Source: Thalassospiraceae bacterium LMO-JJ14
Lineage (GTDB): Bacteria; Pseudomonadota; Alphaproteobacteria; Rhodospirillales; Casp-alpha2
NCBI GenBank assembly: GCA_021555105.2
Contig: CP134604.1
Span: 3,324,501 to 3,388,500 of the forward strand
DNA length: 64,000 bases
Direction of reading: 5' to 3'
Shown here: in pieces, positions 28,538 to 36,466 of the stretch
How positions within the stretch are numbered: the stretch's first letter is position 1
How the letters are laid out: each line of letters opens with the position of its first letter
The notes under the pieces: model-generated
Told to the model about the DNA's origin: nothing
Database searches by the model: none
The model's input: only the letters and a program-made list of their open reading frames with translations
Translations under genes and position numbers: made by a program

Positions 28538-29830
28538 TCAGCCGAGCGCGGCGACAAGATCGCGGAGTTGATGGATCGTACTTTCATTGAGCGAGTTGGC
28601 CAGGGCATCGCGCCGGACCTTGTTGACCATCGTCGTCCTGATCCCCGCAAACAGATCGCGCAGCAGGTTCCGCGCGGCGGTTTCCGAAAACGACCAATCG
28701 GCCCCGGGTCGTGTACTGCCGATGGTTATGAGGTTACCGTTGATGAAGGCGATCAGCCAATCTATCCGCTTCTCAACATCCTTGAAATTACGTGCCATCA
28801 GTATTTCTGCGCGCAACGCGATGCGGCGGCCCTCCTTGCTCGCATAGACCTCGGCCCAATCGAATTTATCGCCCAGTTCGCTGCGAAGGCGCGCCGCCAG
28901 CGCATCGGCCTCGCGATGGCATTTGGCAAGATTATCCTGCCCGATCATCAGGGAAAGCATACTGAAAAAGCCCGGCAGCATGCGCCGCGACAGACGGTCC
29001 GGGGTTTTGTCGAGCGCCGTATCCGGTGCCAGCCGGCCTTCAAAACGGTGAACCATCAAACGATGAAAGGCGCCCTTTCTGTGTTCATCGTTCATGCTGC
29101 GCTGGCTTGCGTTCGCATAACTTTTGACCGCTTCCATGAAAATCGTTCTGATCTCGCCCATCTGCGCATGGAATTCCGTGTGCATTTCCGCAAGATCGTC
29201 TTCGTTCAGGCGACCGTCACCGTCCGCCAGCCGTTGCCTGAGCAATCCCATGAATTTTTGCTCGATCAGATCGGCAATATCCTCGGCATAGTCTTCCGCC
29301 GATGCATCAGAACCGGTGGCCGGGCGCTCGCTCGATGAACTTTCGTTCTCCGTTGTGGCAGCATCACCTGTTTCGTGCGGCGCCTTCGCCGGGTCGATGT
29401 CAGTCTGCCTGCACTGAATTTTGCCGTTATCGTCATAGAAAATCGCCAGCGCGTCATCCGCACCGAGATCGTTAGCGCGGCCACCCCTAGCCTGCGCTTC
29501 GTCTTTGTTCGCATTCATCACATTTGCTCCTGCGGGTGAGAACAGCTTTTCCCAGCCGCACCTGATTTCCCCGAGGGCATAAAACGTAACATATGCATTA
29601 AAAAAATGCATCCGGGCAGCGCCGCAATCAAGTCGCACCCTTGAACCTGTATTTATAATTAAGTCGCATGACCAGCCCGGTTCGCATTGCGCGCGCCCCT
29701 GCGCGGTGGGGTCTTCCGCAAGCGGGTGGACAAGTCCGCCCGGCATGCCGTCCTTAGCATCCAGGATGACAACGCCGGCATCCGATGCCCGGGCATTTTC
29801 CAGCGGCAGCAACGCAACAACAACGGACAC
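28538..29830 (-). CDS. large hypothetical protein with uncertain N terminus
   Basis: The longest form (GTG 29830) has 430 residues: a hydrophobic, signal-like start (VVVALLPLENARAS), a cysteine-containing part (four Cys, residues about 48-92) and a long hydrophilic helical part. No family is recognised. Two alternatives exist. ATG 29518 has AGGAG nine bases upstream and would give a 326-residue cytoplasmic protein starting MNANKDEAQ. Upstream, ATG 29867 would give a canonical signal peptide if one C of the CCC at 29853-29855 were removed, so a frameshift may have cut the start. Confidence 0.5.
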   Translation of the reverse strand: MSVVVALLPLENARASDAGVVILDAKDGMPGGLVHPLAEDPTAQGRAQCEPGWSCDLIINTGSRVRLDCGAARMHFFNAYVTFYALGEIRCGWEKLFSPAGANVMNANKDEAQARGGRANDLGADDALAIFYDDNGKIQCRQTDIDPAKAPHETGDAATTENESSSSERPATGSDASAEDYAEDIADLIEQKFMGLLRQRLADGDGRLNEDDLAEMHTEFHAQMGEIRTIFMEAVKSYANASQRSMNDEHRKGAFHRLMVHRFEGRLAPDTALDKTPDRLSRRMLPGFFSMLSLMIGQDNLAKCHREADALAARLRSELGDKFDWAEVYASKEGRRIALRAEILMARNFKDVEKRIDWLIAFINGNLITIGSTRPGADWSFSETAARNLLRDLFAGIRTTMVNKVRRDALANSLNESTIHQLRDLVAALG

Positions 29831-30154
29831 CAGCAGGGCTACGCAGATGGCCGGGTTTGATCATCATAAGTGCTCGCAACTCGCACACGCGACACGCAAC
29901 CTGAACCGCATAGCCGGCTTATTCATACGTTTAGGTGCATCCGGCAACATTCTTAACAAAACTCAGCAGTGGAAATAAACTGACTTGCTGAAGCGGACGA
30001 TTGAAGATGCCCAAACCGTGATGCGACAGATTAAGGTCGTCAGGATTGAATTGATGGCGCACGTCAAAACTATGTCCCATGTGATCCTGGATGGGCGTGA
30101 AACGCTTTCGGATCGGCTTGACAATCCATTCGCATGACAGTCGGTTAGTTACAA
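29831..30154. other. intergenic region between hypothetical gene and pgtC-like gene
   Basis: It holds the possible original start (29867) of the minus-strand hypothetical, a small plus-strand frame at 29985-30137 and the promoter of the pgtC-like gene. The partial palindrome GAAACGCTTTC lies at 30099-30109. No sigma-54 motif was found here. Confidence 0.5.
29985..30137 (+). CDS. possible small ORF upstream of the pgtC-like gene
   Basis: A 50-codon frame with a TTG start, ending 17 bases before the pgtC-like ATG. It would encode a helical, charged peptide (KRTIEDAQTVMRQIKVVRIE). No convincing ribosome-binding site and no known family. It may be a leader peptide, a gene remnant or chance. Confidence 0.2.
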   Translation: MLKRTIEDAQTVMRQIKVVRIELMAHVKTMSHVILDGRETLSDRLDNPFA

Positions 30155-31543
30155 ATGTACAACATCAATGACCCGTTCCGGTTTTCCGACCTTCCCATCT
30201 TCCGCGTGGCGGCGATCGTGGCATTGTTGTTATTGATGTCGATGCCCTCCGTCGCCAGCGACTTGAGCGGGCGGCTGATTATCGTCACGTCGTTCCCGGA
30301 GCACATGTTCGAAAGATTCATTTCAGCTTTCCAGTCACAACACCCGAAGTTGAAGACCTTTGTTCGATCGAAAAAGACCTCCGCCGCGATTTCTTTTATC
30401 CAGGAGAGGGAAAGCGATCCGGTAGACATCATCTGGGCATCGGCACCCGATGCCTTCGAAGTCCTTAAGAAATCCGGACACTTGGCGCAAGCGTTCCCCG
30501 CACCTCAGGGAGAAAATCACCGCATTGGCGGATATCCGTTGGACGACCTTGGCGGTTACTACCGCGGGTTCGCCGTATCAGGGTATGGGATCATGTGGAA
30601 TACGCCCTATCTAGAGCAATCGGGCCTTCCCGTGCCACGAACATGGGACGATCTGCGAAATCCGGTTTACGCGGGACACCTGGGAATCTCGGCGCCATCA
30701 CGCTCCGGCACCATGCACCTGATTATCGAGACAATCCTGCAAGGCAAGGGCTGGGATGATGGATGGGCTGCGCTGCTCGAGATTGGCGGCAATCTGGCAA
30801 CGGTGACAGCGAGAAGCTTCGGCGTTCTTGACGGAGTAAGGCGCGGACGTTTCGGCGCCGGTCCCGTGATTGATTTCTTCGGCCTGTCCGCGATTGCGAC
30901 CGGGGCGCCGGTCGGTTTCGTATACCCGGATGCGACGGTGTTCCTCCCCGCCAACATCGCCCTGGTCACAGGCGGCGAGAACCCCGAAGCAGCGAAGGCT
31001 TTTGTACAATTCATACTCTCGCCGGCAGGACAGGAGATCCTGCTTGAGCCCGAGATCAGCCGTCTCCCCGTTCTGCGCGATACTTACAAGAATGCGCGCC
31101 CCGGATTCCCCAACCCGTATGACGACGATCTGACCCGAAAAGGCATTCCCTTCAACACGGAACTTTCCAGAACTCGATACCACCTCGTCAACGCGTTGTT
31201 CGACGCGATGATCACATACCGCTTACGTGGGCTGACGCAGGCCTGGAACGCGCTGCACGAAGCCGAAGCAGCCTCGGCGAACGTGAGCGATGAAAACATT
31301 GCCCGTCGCCTTGCCGAGGCACGCCATCTGCTCACGCGTGTGCCCGTGAGCAGTCAGGAGGCATCGGACCTGAAGTTTGCGTCCGGTTTCGTTCACCGTC
31401 GGTCGGGCCTGCCTGTACCGTCACTCCAGGTCAAGCTGGAGGCCGAATGGGAACGCATGGTTCAAGGCAATCACGAGCAAGCGATCAAGCTATCGCGCGA
31501 AATCCTTGGTGTCGTGGAATCAACACCCGTGACGCGCCCATGA
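30155..31543 (+). CDS. PgtC-like periplasmic sensor binding protein
   Basis: This 462-residue protein has a signal peptide (about residues 15-35, ending SVAS) and an iron(III)/sugar-phosphate type binding fold with ASAPDAFEVLK, APSRSGT and GAGPVIDFFGL. It is strongly alike the transport binding protein at 35.1-36.4 kb through most of its length. Its stop overlaps the histidine kinase start (ATGA), the same order as Salmonella pgtC, pgtB, pgtA, where PgtC relays extracellular phosphoglycerate to the PgtB kinase. I infer that it senses the ligand rather than transporting it. The ligand is not proven. Confidence 0.78.
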   Translation: MYNINDPFRFSDLPIFRVAAIVALLLLMSMPSVASDLSGRLIIVTSFPEHMFERFISAFQSQHPKLKTFVRSKKTSAAISFIQERESDPVDIIWASAPDAFEVLKKSGHLAQAFPAPQGENHRIGGYPLDDLGGYYRGFAVSGYGIMWNTPYLEQSGLPVPRTWDDLRNPVYAGHLGISAPSRSGTMHLIIETILQGKGWDDGWAALLEIGGNLATVTARSFGVLDGVRRGRFGAGPVIDFFGLSAIATGAPVGFVYPDATVFLPANIALVTGGENPEAAKAFVQFILSPAGQEILLEPEISRLPVLRDTYKNARPGFPNPYDDDLTRKGIPFNTELSRTRYHLVNALFDAMITYRLRGLTQAWNALHEAEAASANVSDENIARRLAEARHLLTRVPVSSQEASDLKFASGFVHRRSGLPVPSLQVKLEAEWERMVQGNHEQAIKLSREILGVVESTPVTRP

Positions 31544-33474
31544 GTACGTTTCGTCTTGCCGGTATCCGTGGGCGACTGTTTCTTGCCTTCGGAAGTGTGA
31601 CGGCAATGACAGTCGCGGCGACGGTCGTTGCCTGGATTTCATTTGGCGGCGTAGGGGACAGCCTCAATCGATTGGTTACAGACAATATCCCGACAATCGT
31701 GCTGGCGGCACGCCTGGCGGAGAAAGGTGGCGTTATCAGCGCAACCGCACCTGCACTGGCGTCTGCTGAGAGCGAGCAGGCCCGCGAACGCGCATGGTCG
31801 ACACTGACCAGCAACCTGCAAAGCATGAACAGAATACTCAGTCAGGTAGAAGCGCCACTGATCGACGATGCCGCCAAAACGTCCTTGCACGGGATCATCG
31901 ATACGCTGCAGGCGAACCTGCGGTCACTGGGGACGAATGTCCGCCGGCGTTTCTGGTTCCAAGACCGCAATGCCGAACTTGTCGGTCGACTGCGCTGGGC
32001 ACATGCCGATTTTCTCGATGAAGTCGAACCCATGATTGCCGATGCCCGTTTCCGGATCGATATCGCTGTGGAACAAGCTTCCGAAGCAAACACGTCACCG
32101 GATCAGCAAAAGATTTTGCAGTTGGAGACGCGCCGCCAGACCGCGCTATTGCGTCTGAATGCAGCTGGCAACCTGGCCGTCGGCTTGATCGCCCGCGCCG
32201 CAAGTCTGCCCGATGAGTCATCTCTCAACGACACTGAACTTTTCCTCAGCGAGGTCCAAGGGAATATCAACAATGATATAGATGTGCTCGAAGCATTGCC
32301 CGAAGCTCTCTCACTGCGTCAGTCTCTGCAGGACGTCATGGCTTTTGCGTCCGGCGACGATGATCTGTTTCAGCTCCGTCGTGACGAGCTGAAGACGCTT
32401 TCCGACGGGCAGAAGTTGGTGGCAGCGAACCGGGATCTGGTTGAGCAACTGCAGGCGCTTATCACCAGACGTGTCGAAGCCGGCAACGTCACATCACAGG
32501 AAGCCGCGCGTCAGTCCGGTATTTCCATCGAGCGTGGAAAGTTCCTGCTTCTTGCCGCCGCCGGATTCAGCATTGTTGTGGCGATCCTCGTAGTATGGCT
32601 TTATGTCGGTCGCAATCTTGTGCGCCGGATTACATCTCTGGATCAATCGATGCGTGCCATAGCCGATGGCAAACTGAATACGCACGTCGTTACAGATGGC
32701 GATGACGAGATTTCAGATATGGCGACCTCATTACGAACATTCCGTGACACACTGGCCGAAACCCAGGCAGAACTCGTGCAGGCGGGAAAACTGGCGGCCC
32801 TGGGACAGCTGTCAGCAGGTGTCGCACACGAACTGAACCAGCCGCTCGCTGCCATTCGGTCCTATGCGCACAACGCCCATCGGCTAATGGAGAAAGGGAA
32901 CGCTGATGCGGCCACGGACACGATCGGGCGGATATCGAAACTCGTAGATCGAATGGCCGGCACAGTCGATCACCTCCGAAATCTTGCCCGACGCCCCTCG
33001 CCCGACATCGAGACCGTTAACCTCTCGAAGGTAACCAATGACGCGCTACAATTGATGGACAGCCGAATTCGTGACGCGGGGATCGACGTTGTGAACAGGC
33101 TCATGACGGATGCCATCCAGGTGCGCGCTGAAACCATCCGCCTGGAGCAGGTTCTCATCAACCTGATCGGCAACGCCATCGACGCAATGGAGGAACAACC
33201 GGTCAGACGACTTGTGATCTCAGCCGAGGAAAGTGGAAACACGGTCACGTTAATGCTGGAGGACAGCGGCGCCGGAATCGCGGAAGAGACACTCGAGAAG
33301 ATTTTCGAACCATTTTTCACGACCAAGGAACAAGGTCAGGGCGTCGGACTCGGGCTTGCTATCTCGTACAACATTATCAAGGATTTCGGGGGATCGGTAC
33401 GGGCCAGCAGCGCACGCGGCGGCCCGACCGTTTTCAGGATCGCACTCAACCGGGCCATGACGGACGAGGAATAA
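31540..33474 (+). CDS. PgtB-like sensor histidine kinase
   Basis: A 644-residue membrane kinase. First helix about residues 12-34, a periplasmic helical domain of some 300 residues, second helix about 333-357, HAMP about 357-410, then the phospho-accepting His430 in AHELNQPLAAIRSYAH, and an ATPase domain with N box NLIGNAIDAME, GAGIAEETLEKIFEPFFTTK and GVGLGLAIS. It should phosphorylate the response regulator encoded three bases later. Start ATG 31540 overlaps the pgtC-like stop; upstream in-frame residues belong to that gene. The DctB/PgtB-like kinase core fits a sigma-54 regulator partner. Confidence 0.88.
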   Translation: MSTFRLAGIRGRLFLAFGSVTAMTVAATVVAWISFGGVGDSLNRLVTDNIPTIVLAARLAEKGGVISATAPALASAESEQARERAWSTLTSNLQSMNRILSQVEAPLIDDAAKTSLHGIIDTLQANLRSLGTNVRRRFWFQDRNAELVGRLRWAHADFLDEVEPMIADARFRIDIAVEQASEANTSPDQQKILQLETRRQTALLRLNAAGNLAVGLIARAASLPDESSLNDTELFLSEVQGNINNDIDVLEALPEALSLRQSLQDVMAFASGDDDLFQLRRDELKTLSDGQKLVAANRDLVEQLQALITRRVEAGNVTSQEAARQSGISIERGKFLLLAAAGFSIVVAILVVWLYVGRNLVRRITSLDQSMRAIADGKLNTHVVTDGDDEISDMATSLRTFRDTLAETQAELVQAGKLAALGQLSAGVAHELNQPLAAIRSYAHNAHRLMEKGNADAATDTIGRISKLVDRMAGTVDHLRNLARRPSPDIETVNLSKVTNDALQLMDSRIRDAGIDVVNRLMTDAIQVRAETIRLEQVLINLIGNAIDAMEEQPVRRLVISAEESGNTVTLMLEDSGAGIAEETLEKIFEPFFTTKEQGQGVGLGLAISYNIIKDFGGSVRASSARGGPTVFRIALNRAMTDEE

Positions 33475-33477
33475 CCG

Positions 33478-34848
33478 ATGGGTATCAGCGAATGGGGCAA
33501 GGTCCTCTTCATCGACGACGAGGAAGATGTCCGGATTTCCGGTGCTCAGACACTGGAGATAGAGGGCTTCGAGGTGCTGACGCTGGATAACGCCCAGGCG
33601 GCGCTGGACGAACTGTCGGCCTCGTCCCCGGCGATGGTCGTCACCGACGTCAAAATGCCCGGGATGAACGGGATGGAACTGCTCAACCGTATCGTTGCCG
33701 TCGACCCCGATCTGCCTGTGGTCCTGATCACAGGACACGGCGATGTGCATCTTGCGGTCGAGGCGATACGTGCCGGCGCATACGACTTCATCGAGAAACC
33801 GGCCGATCCGGAACGTCTGATCGACGTCGTACGCCGTGCGCTGGAAAAACGTCGCCTGGTCATCGAGAACCGGAGTTTGCGCCTGGCGCACGATTCACAA
33901 GGAGAGATGGAACGCCGGATCATCGGCTCGACGCCGGTCATGGCCGAACTGCGACATACGATTGCCGATCTCGCGAATACGGACGTCGATGTACTGATTC
34001 ACGGTGAAACCGGGACAGGCAAGGAACTGGTGGCAAGGTGTCTGCACGATTTCGGCATGCGCCGCGACAGGCGGTTTGTCGCATTGAACTGCGGTGCGCT
34101 GCCCGACTCCGTTATCGAAAGTGAGTTGTTCGGCCACGAGGCCGGTGCCTTCACCGGCGCGAACAAACGACGGATCGGCAAGATCGAATATGCCGAAGGG
34201 GGTACTCTTTTCCTCGACGAGATCGAGAGCATGCCGCCCGCGGTACAGGTTCGTCTGTTGCGCGTTTTGCAGGAACGCACGATCGAGCGACTTGGCGGGA
34301 ACGATCCTATTGCCGTCGACATCCGCGTCATTACCGCCGCCAAACTGGATTTGCGTGAGGCTGCAAACGACGGGACGTTTCGCGAGGACTTGTACTACCG
34401 GCTTCATGTCGCCAGCGTGGATCTCCCCGCTTTGCGCGATCGACGTGAAGACATCCCCCTTCTATTCGGGCAATTCGCCGAGGCGGCAGGGGCACGATTC
34501 CACCGTCCGGTACCGGCCATCGACAGTACCAAAATAAACGAACTACTGTCTCGGTCATGGCCCGGCAACGTGCGCGAATTGAGAAATGCCGCGGAACGCT
34601 TTGTACTCGGGATGGCGGCATCGCAAGGGAACGGCCGTAACCCCGGCGGTCCGCACGCCGTCGGCGCAAGCGAAGCGAATACACTTGAGCAGCGTATGGC
34701 GGATTTTGAACGCGATACCATCAAGGTTGCACTGCGTGACAGCCAAGGACGCGTCGGCAAGGCGGCGGAAGCTCTGGGCATCCCCCGAAAACGGCTTTAC
34801 CTGCGCATGCAGAAGTACGGTTTGAATGCGGATGCGTTCAAGGCCTGA
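33478..34848 (+). CDS. PgtA-like NtrC-family response regulator
   Basis: The 456-residue protein has a receiver domain with Asp57 in VVTDVKMPGMNG, a sigma-54 AAA+ domain with Walker A GETGTGKE (176-183), the sigma-54 contact loop GAFTGA (223-228) and Walker B GGTLFLDEIE, and a C-terminal Fis-type helix-turn-helix (about 415-450). When phosphorylated it should activate a sigma-54 promoter, and one lies 126 bases beyond its stop codon. This is the strongest direct link between the sensor module and the ABC importer. Confidence 0.92.
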   Translation: MGISEWGKVLFIDDEEDVRISGAQTLEIEGFEVLTLDNAQAALDELSASSPAMVVTDVKMPGMNGMELLNRIVAVDPDLPVVLITGHGDVHLAVEAIRAGAYDFIEKPADPERLIDVVRRALEKRRLVIENRSLRLAHDSQGEMERRIIGSTPVMAELRHTIADLANTDVDVLIHGETGTGKELVARCLHDFGMRRDRRFVALNCGALPDSVIESELFGHEAGAFTGANKRRIGKIEYAEGGTLFLDEIESMPPAVQVRLLRVLQERTIERLGGNDPIAVDIRVITAAKLDLREAANDGTFREDLYYRLHVASVDLPALRDRREDIPLLFGQFAEAAGARFHRPVPAIDSTKINELLSRSWPGNVRELRNAAERFVLGMAASQGNGRNPGGPHAVGASEANTLEQRMADFERDTIKVALRDSQGRVGKAAEALGIPRKRLYLRMQKYGLNADAFKA

Positions 34849-34932
34849 ATGTGTCAAGCCTAACTCAATCCTTCCAAGACCTGGGTCACCAACGTCTCAA
34901 ATTCTCCTGATGCCGAAATTTTAAAACTCCCG

Positions 34933-34947
34933 GAAAGCCCTGCTTTC
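34933..34947. promoter_or_regulatory. perfect palindrome, candidate operator for the response regulator
   Basis: GAAAGC-CCT-GCTTTC is a perfect inverted repeat with a three-base centre, ending 27 bases upstream of the sigma-54 -24 element. NtrC-type activators bind such repeats, usually further upstream (80-150 bases), so the position is closer than normal. No second copy was seen in 34849-34975. Confidence 0.4.
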
Positions 34948-34973
34948 TATGGGTTTTCTCCATCTTCTCCGTG

Positions 34974-34990
34974 TTGGCACAGAGCTTGCT
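34974..34990 (+). promoter_or_regulatory. sigma-54 promoter of the ABC importer operon
   Basis: TTGGCACAGAGCTTGCT matches the consensus TGGCAC-N5-TTGC with GG at 34976-34977 and GC at 34988-34989, exactly 12 bases apart. Transcription would begin near 35001, about 50 bases before the binding-protein ATG. The upstream gene encodes a GAFTGA-bearing activator, which supports its use. Confidence 0.85.
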
Positions 34991-35051
34991 CTTACCAACG
35001 TCGATAGCCCGCTCGCATTAACGGGGCGGGATAATTGTTGGGAGAGAAACT

Positions 35052-36386
35052 ATGAGACGTTCTACTGCGTTCGGCACTGCCGCGCTTTTGATTACCCTAG
35101 CCTCCAGCCCGGCCTCGGCCCTCGAGGGCAGCCTGACGATCGTCACATCGTATCCGCCGGATACGACGACGACCTTCGAAGAAGCGTTCGAGAAAAAATA
35201 CCCCGGCGTCAATGTGGAGATGCTCAAAAAGAAAACCTCAGCCGGGATCAAGTACCTGCAAGAAACGGCAGGTAACAACAAGGCCGACATGTTCTGGGCG
35301 TCCGCGCCTGATGCTTTCGAAGTTCTCAAGAGCGACAACCTTCTGCAGAAGTACTCGGTGAAGGTCGGCGGCATTCCTGAAAAGGTGGGAGCCTTCCCGA
35401 TCAACGACCCGGACGGTTACTACAAGGGGTTTGCCGCATCGGGATACGGGATCATGTGGAATACCCGCTACATGAAGGCCAAGGACTTGCCTGCGCCGAA
35501 AGAATGGTCTGACCTCAAGAAAGCCGTCTATTTCGGTCACACCGGAATGAGCGCACCGTCACGTTCCGGGACCACGCACCTGACCGTCGAAACCCTTCTG
35601 CAGGGCCTCGGATGGGAAAAAGGCTGGGCCGAATGGAAGGCAATTGCCGGTAACTTCAAGACTGTCACCGAGCGCAGCTTCGGCGTACCGGACGGTGTCA
35701 ATTCCGGGGCTTTCGGTGCGGGGATCGTGATCGACTTCTTCGGTCTGTCGTCGCAGGCCTCTGGGTTCCCGGTCGAATTCGCCTATCCGACGGTAACGAC
35801 GCTGGTGCCCGCCAACATCGCGATCGTCAAGAACGCGCCGAACCAGGAAGCCGCAGCCGCATTCATCGAGTTTCTGCTCTCGACCGAAGGTCAGGAACTT
35901 CTTCTCGATCCGAAAATCCGCCGCCTGCCTGTTAACCCGGCGACTTATGCCAAGGCACCGGCAGACTTCCCGAACCCGTTCAAGGACAAGTCGATCGGCG
36001 CTGCTGTGAAGTTCGACCTGGATCTGTCGAAAAGCCGCTACAACGTGATCAACTCGCTTTTTGACGTGATGATCACGTACCGTCTCGACGATCTGGTTGC
36101 CGCCACCAAGGCCATCCAGAAAGCCGAAGCCAAACTCGCCGGCAACAACAATGCCGAGGCCGCCAAGCTGATTGCGGAAGCGCATGCACTCGTCAACGCC
36201 GTACCGGTTACCGCCGCACAAGCGAGTGAGAAGGACTTCAACAAGATCTTCAAGAAGAAACGGAAGAAGGCCGACACGAAGGTCACGGGCCGCCAGGCCG
36301 AGATCGAGCGTGAATGGGACACCGTTACCAAAGCGAATTACGAGAAGGCTAAGGAGTTGGCCGAGAAAGCAGTCTCCCTGCTGTAA
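35052..36386 (+). CDS. ABC transporter substrate-binding protein (phosphorylated compound or iron(III) type)
   Basis: A 444-residue periplasmic protein (signal peptide about 1-23, ending ASA). It has TIVTSYPPDTTTTFEEAF at the mature start, ASAPDAFEVLK, APSRSGTTHLTVET and GAGIVIDFFGLSSQASG. The fold family includes FbpA (iron), AfuA (hexose phosphates) and PgtC. The lysine/alanine-rich C-terminal extension of roughly 100 residues is shared with the PgtC-like sensor and absent from FbpA. The good ribosome-binding site GGGAGAGAAACT precedes ATG, and the gene is first behind the sigma-54 promoter. I infer an anionic phosphorylated ligand; iron is the alternative. Confidence 0.85.
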   Translation: MRRSTAFGTAALLITLASSPASALEGSLTIVTSYPPDTTTTFEEAFEKKYPGVNVEMLKKKTSAGIKYLQETAGNNKADMFWASAPDAFEVLKSDNLLQKYSVKVGGIPEKVGAFPINDPDGYYKGFAASGYGIMWNTRYMKAKDLPAPKEWSDLKKAVYFGHTGMSAPSRSGTTHLTVETLLQGLGWEKGWAEWKAIAGNFKTVTERSFGVPDGVNSGAFGAGIVIDFFGLSSQASGFPVEFAYPTVTTLVPANIAIVKNAPNQEAAAAFIEFLLSTEGQELLLDPKIRRLPVNPATYAKAPADFPNPFKDKSIGAAVKFDLDLSKSRYNVINSLFDVMITYRLDDLVAATKAIQKAEAKLAGNNNAEAAKLIAEAHALVNAVPVTAAQASEKDFNKIFKKKRKKADTKVTGRQAEIEREWDTVTKANYEKAKELAEKAVSLL

Positions 36387-36400
36387 CGATCTCCTACCTC

Positions 36401-36437
36401 GGGAGCCGCCTTCTGCGTCGGCGGCTCCCTACTTTTT
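36401..36437 (+). terminator. strong hairpin with T tract after the binding-protein gene
   Basis: A perfect 10-bp stem (36401-36410 with 36420-36429), a nine-base loop and five T residues at 36433-36437, between the binding-protein and permease genes. It has the form of an intrinsic terminator and probably lets only part of the transcripts continue, giving more binding protein than permease. Confidence 0.8.
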
Positions 36438-36466
36438 CTTCAATTCGTTTTATGGCGAGGCTGATC

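Noticed and set aside
29706-29978. 90-codon plus-strand frame over the start of the large hypothetical
   Set aside because: Low-complexity Ser/Thr/Ala translation, no ribosome-binding site, and it runs antisense to the better-supported frame.
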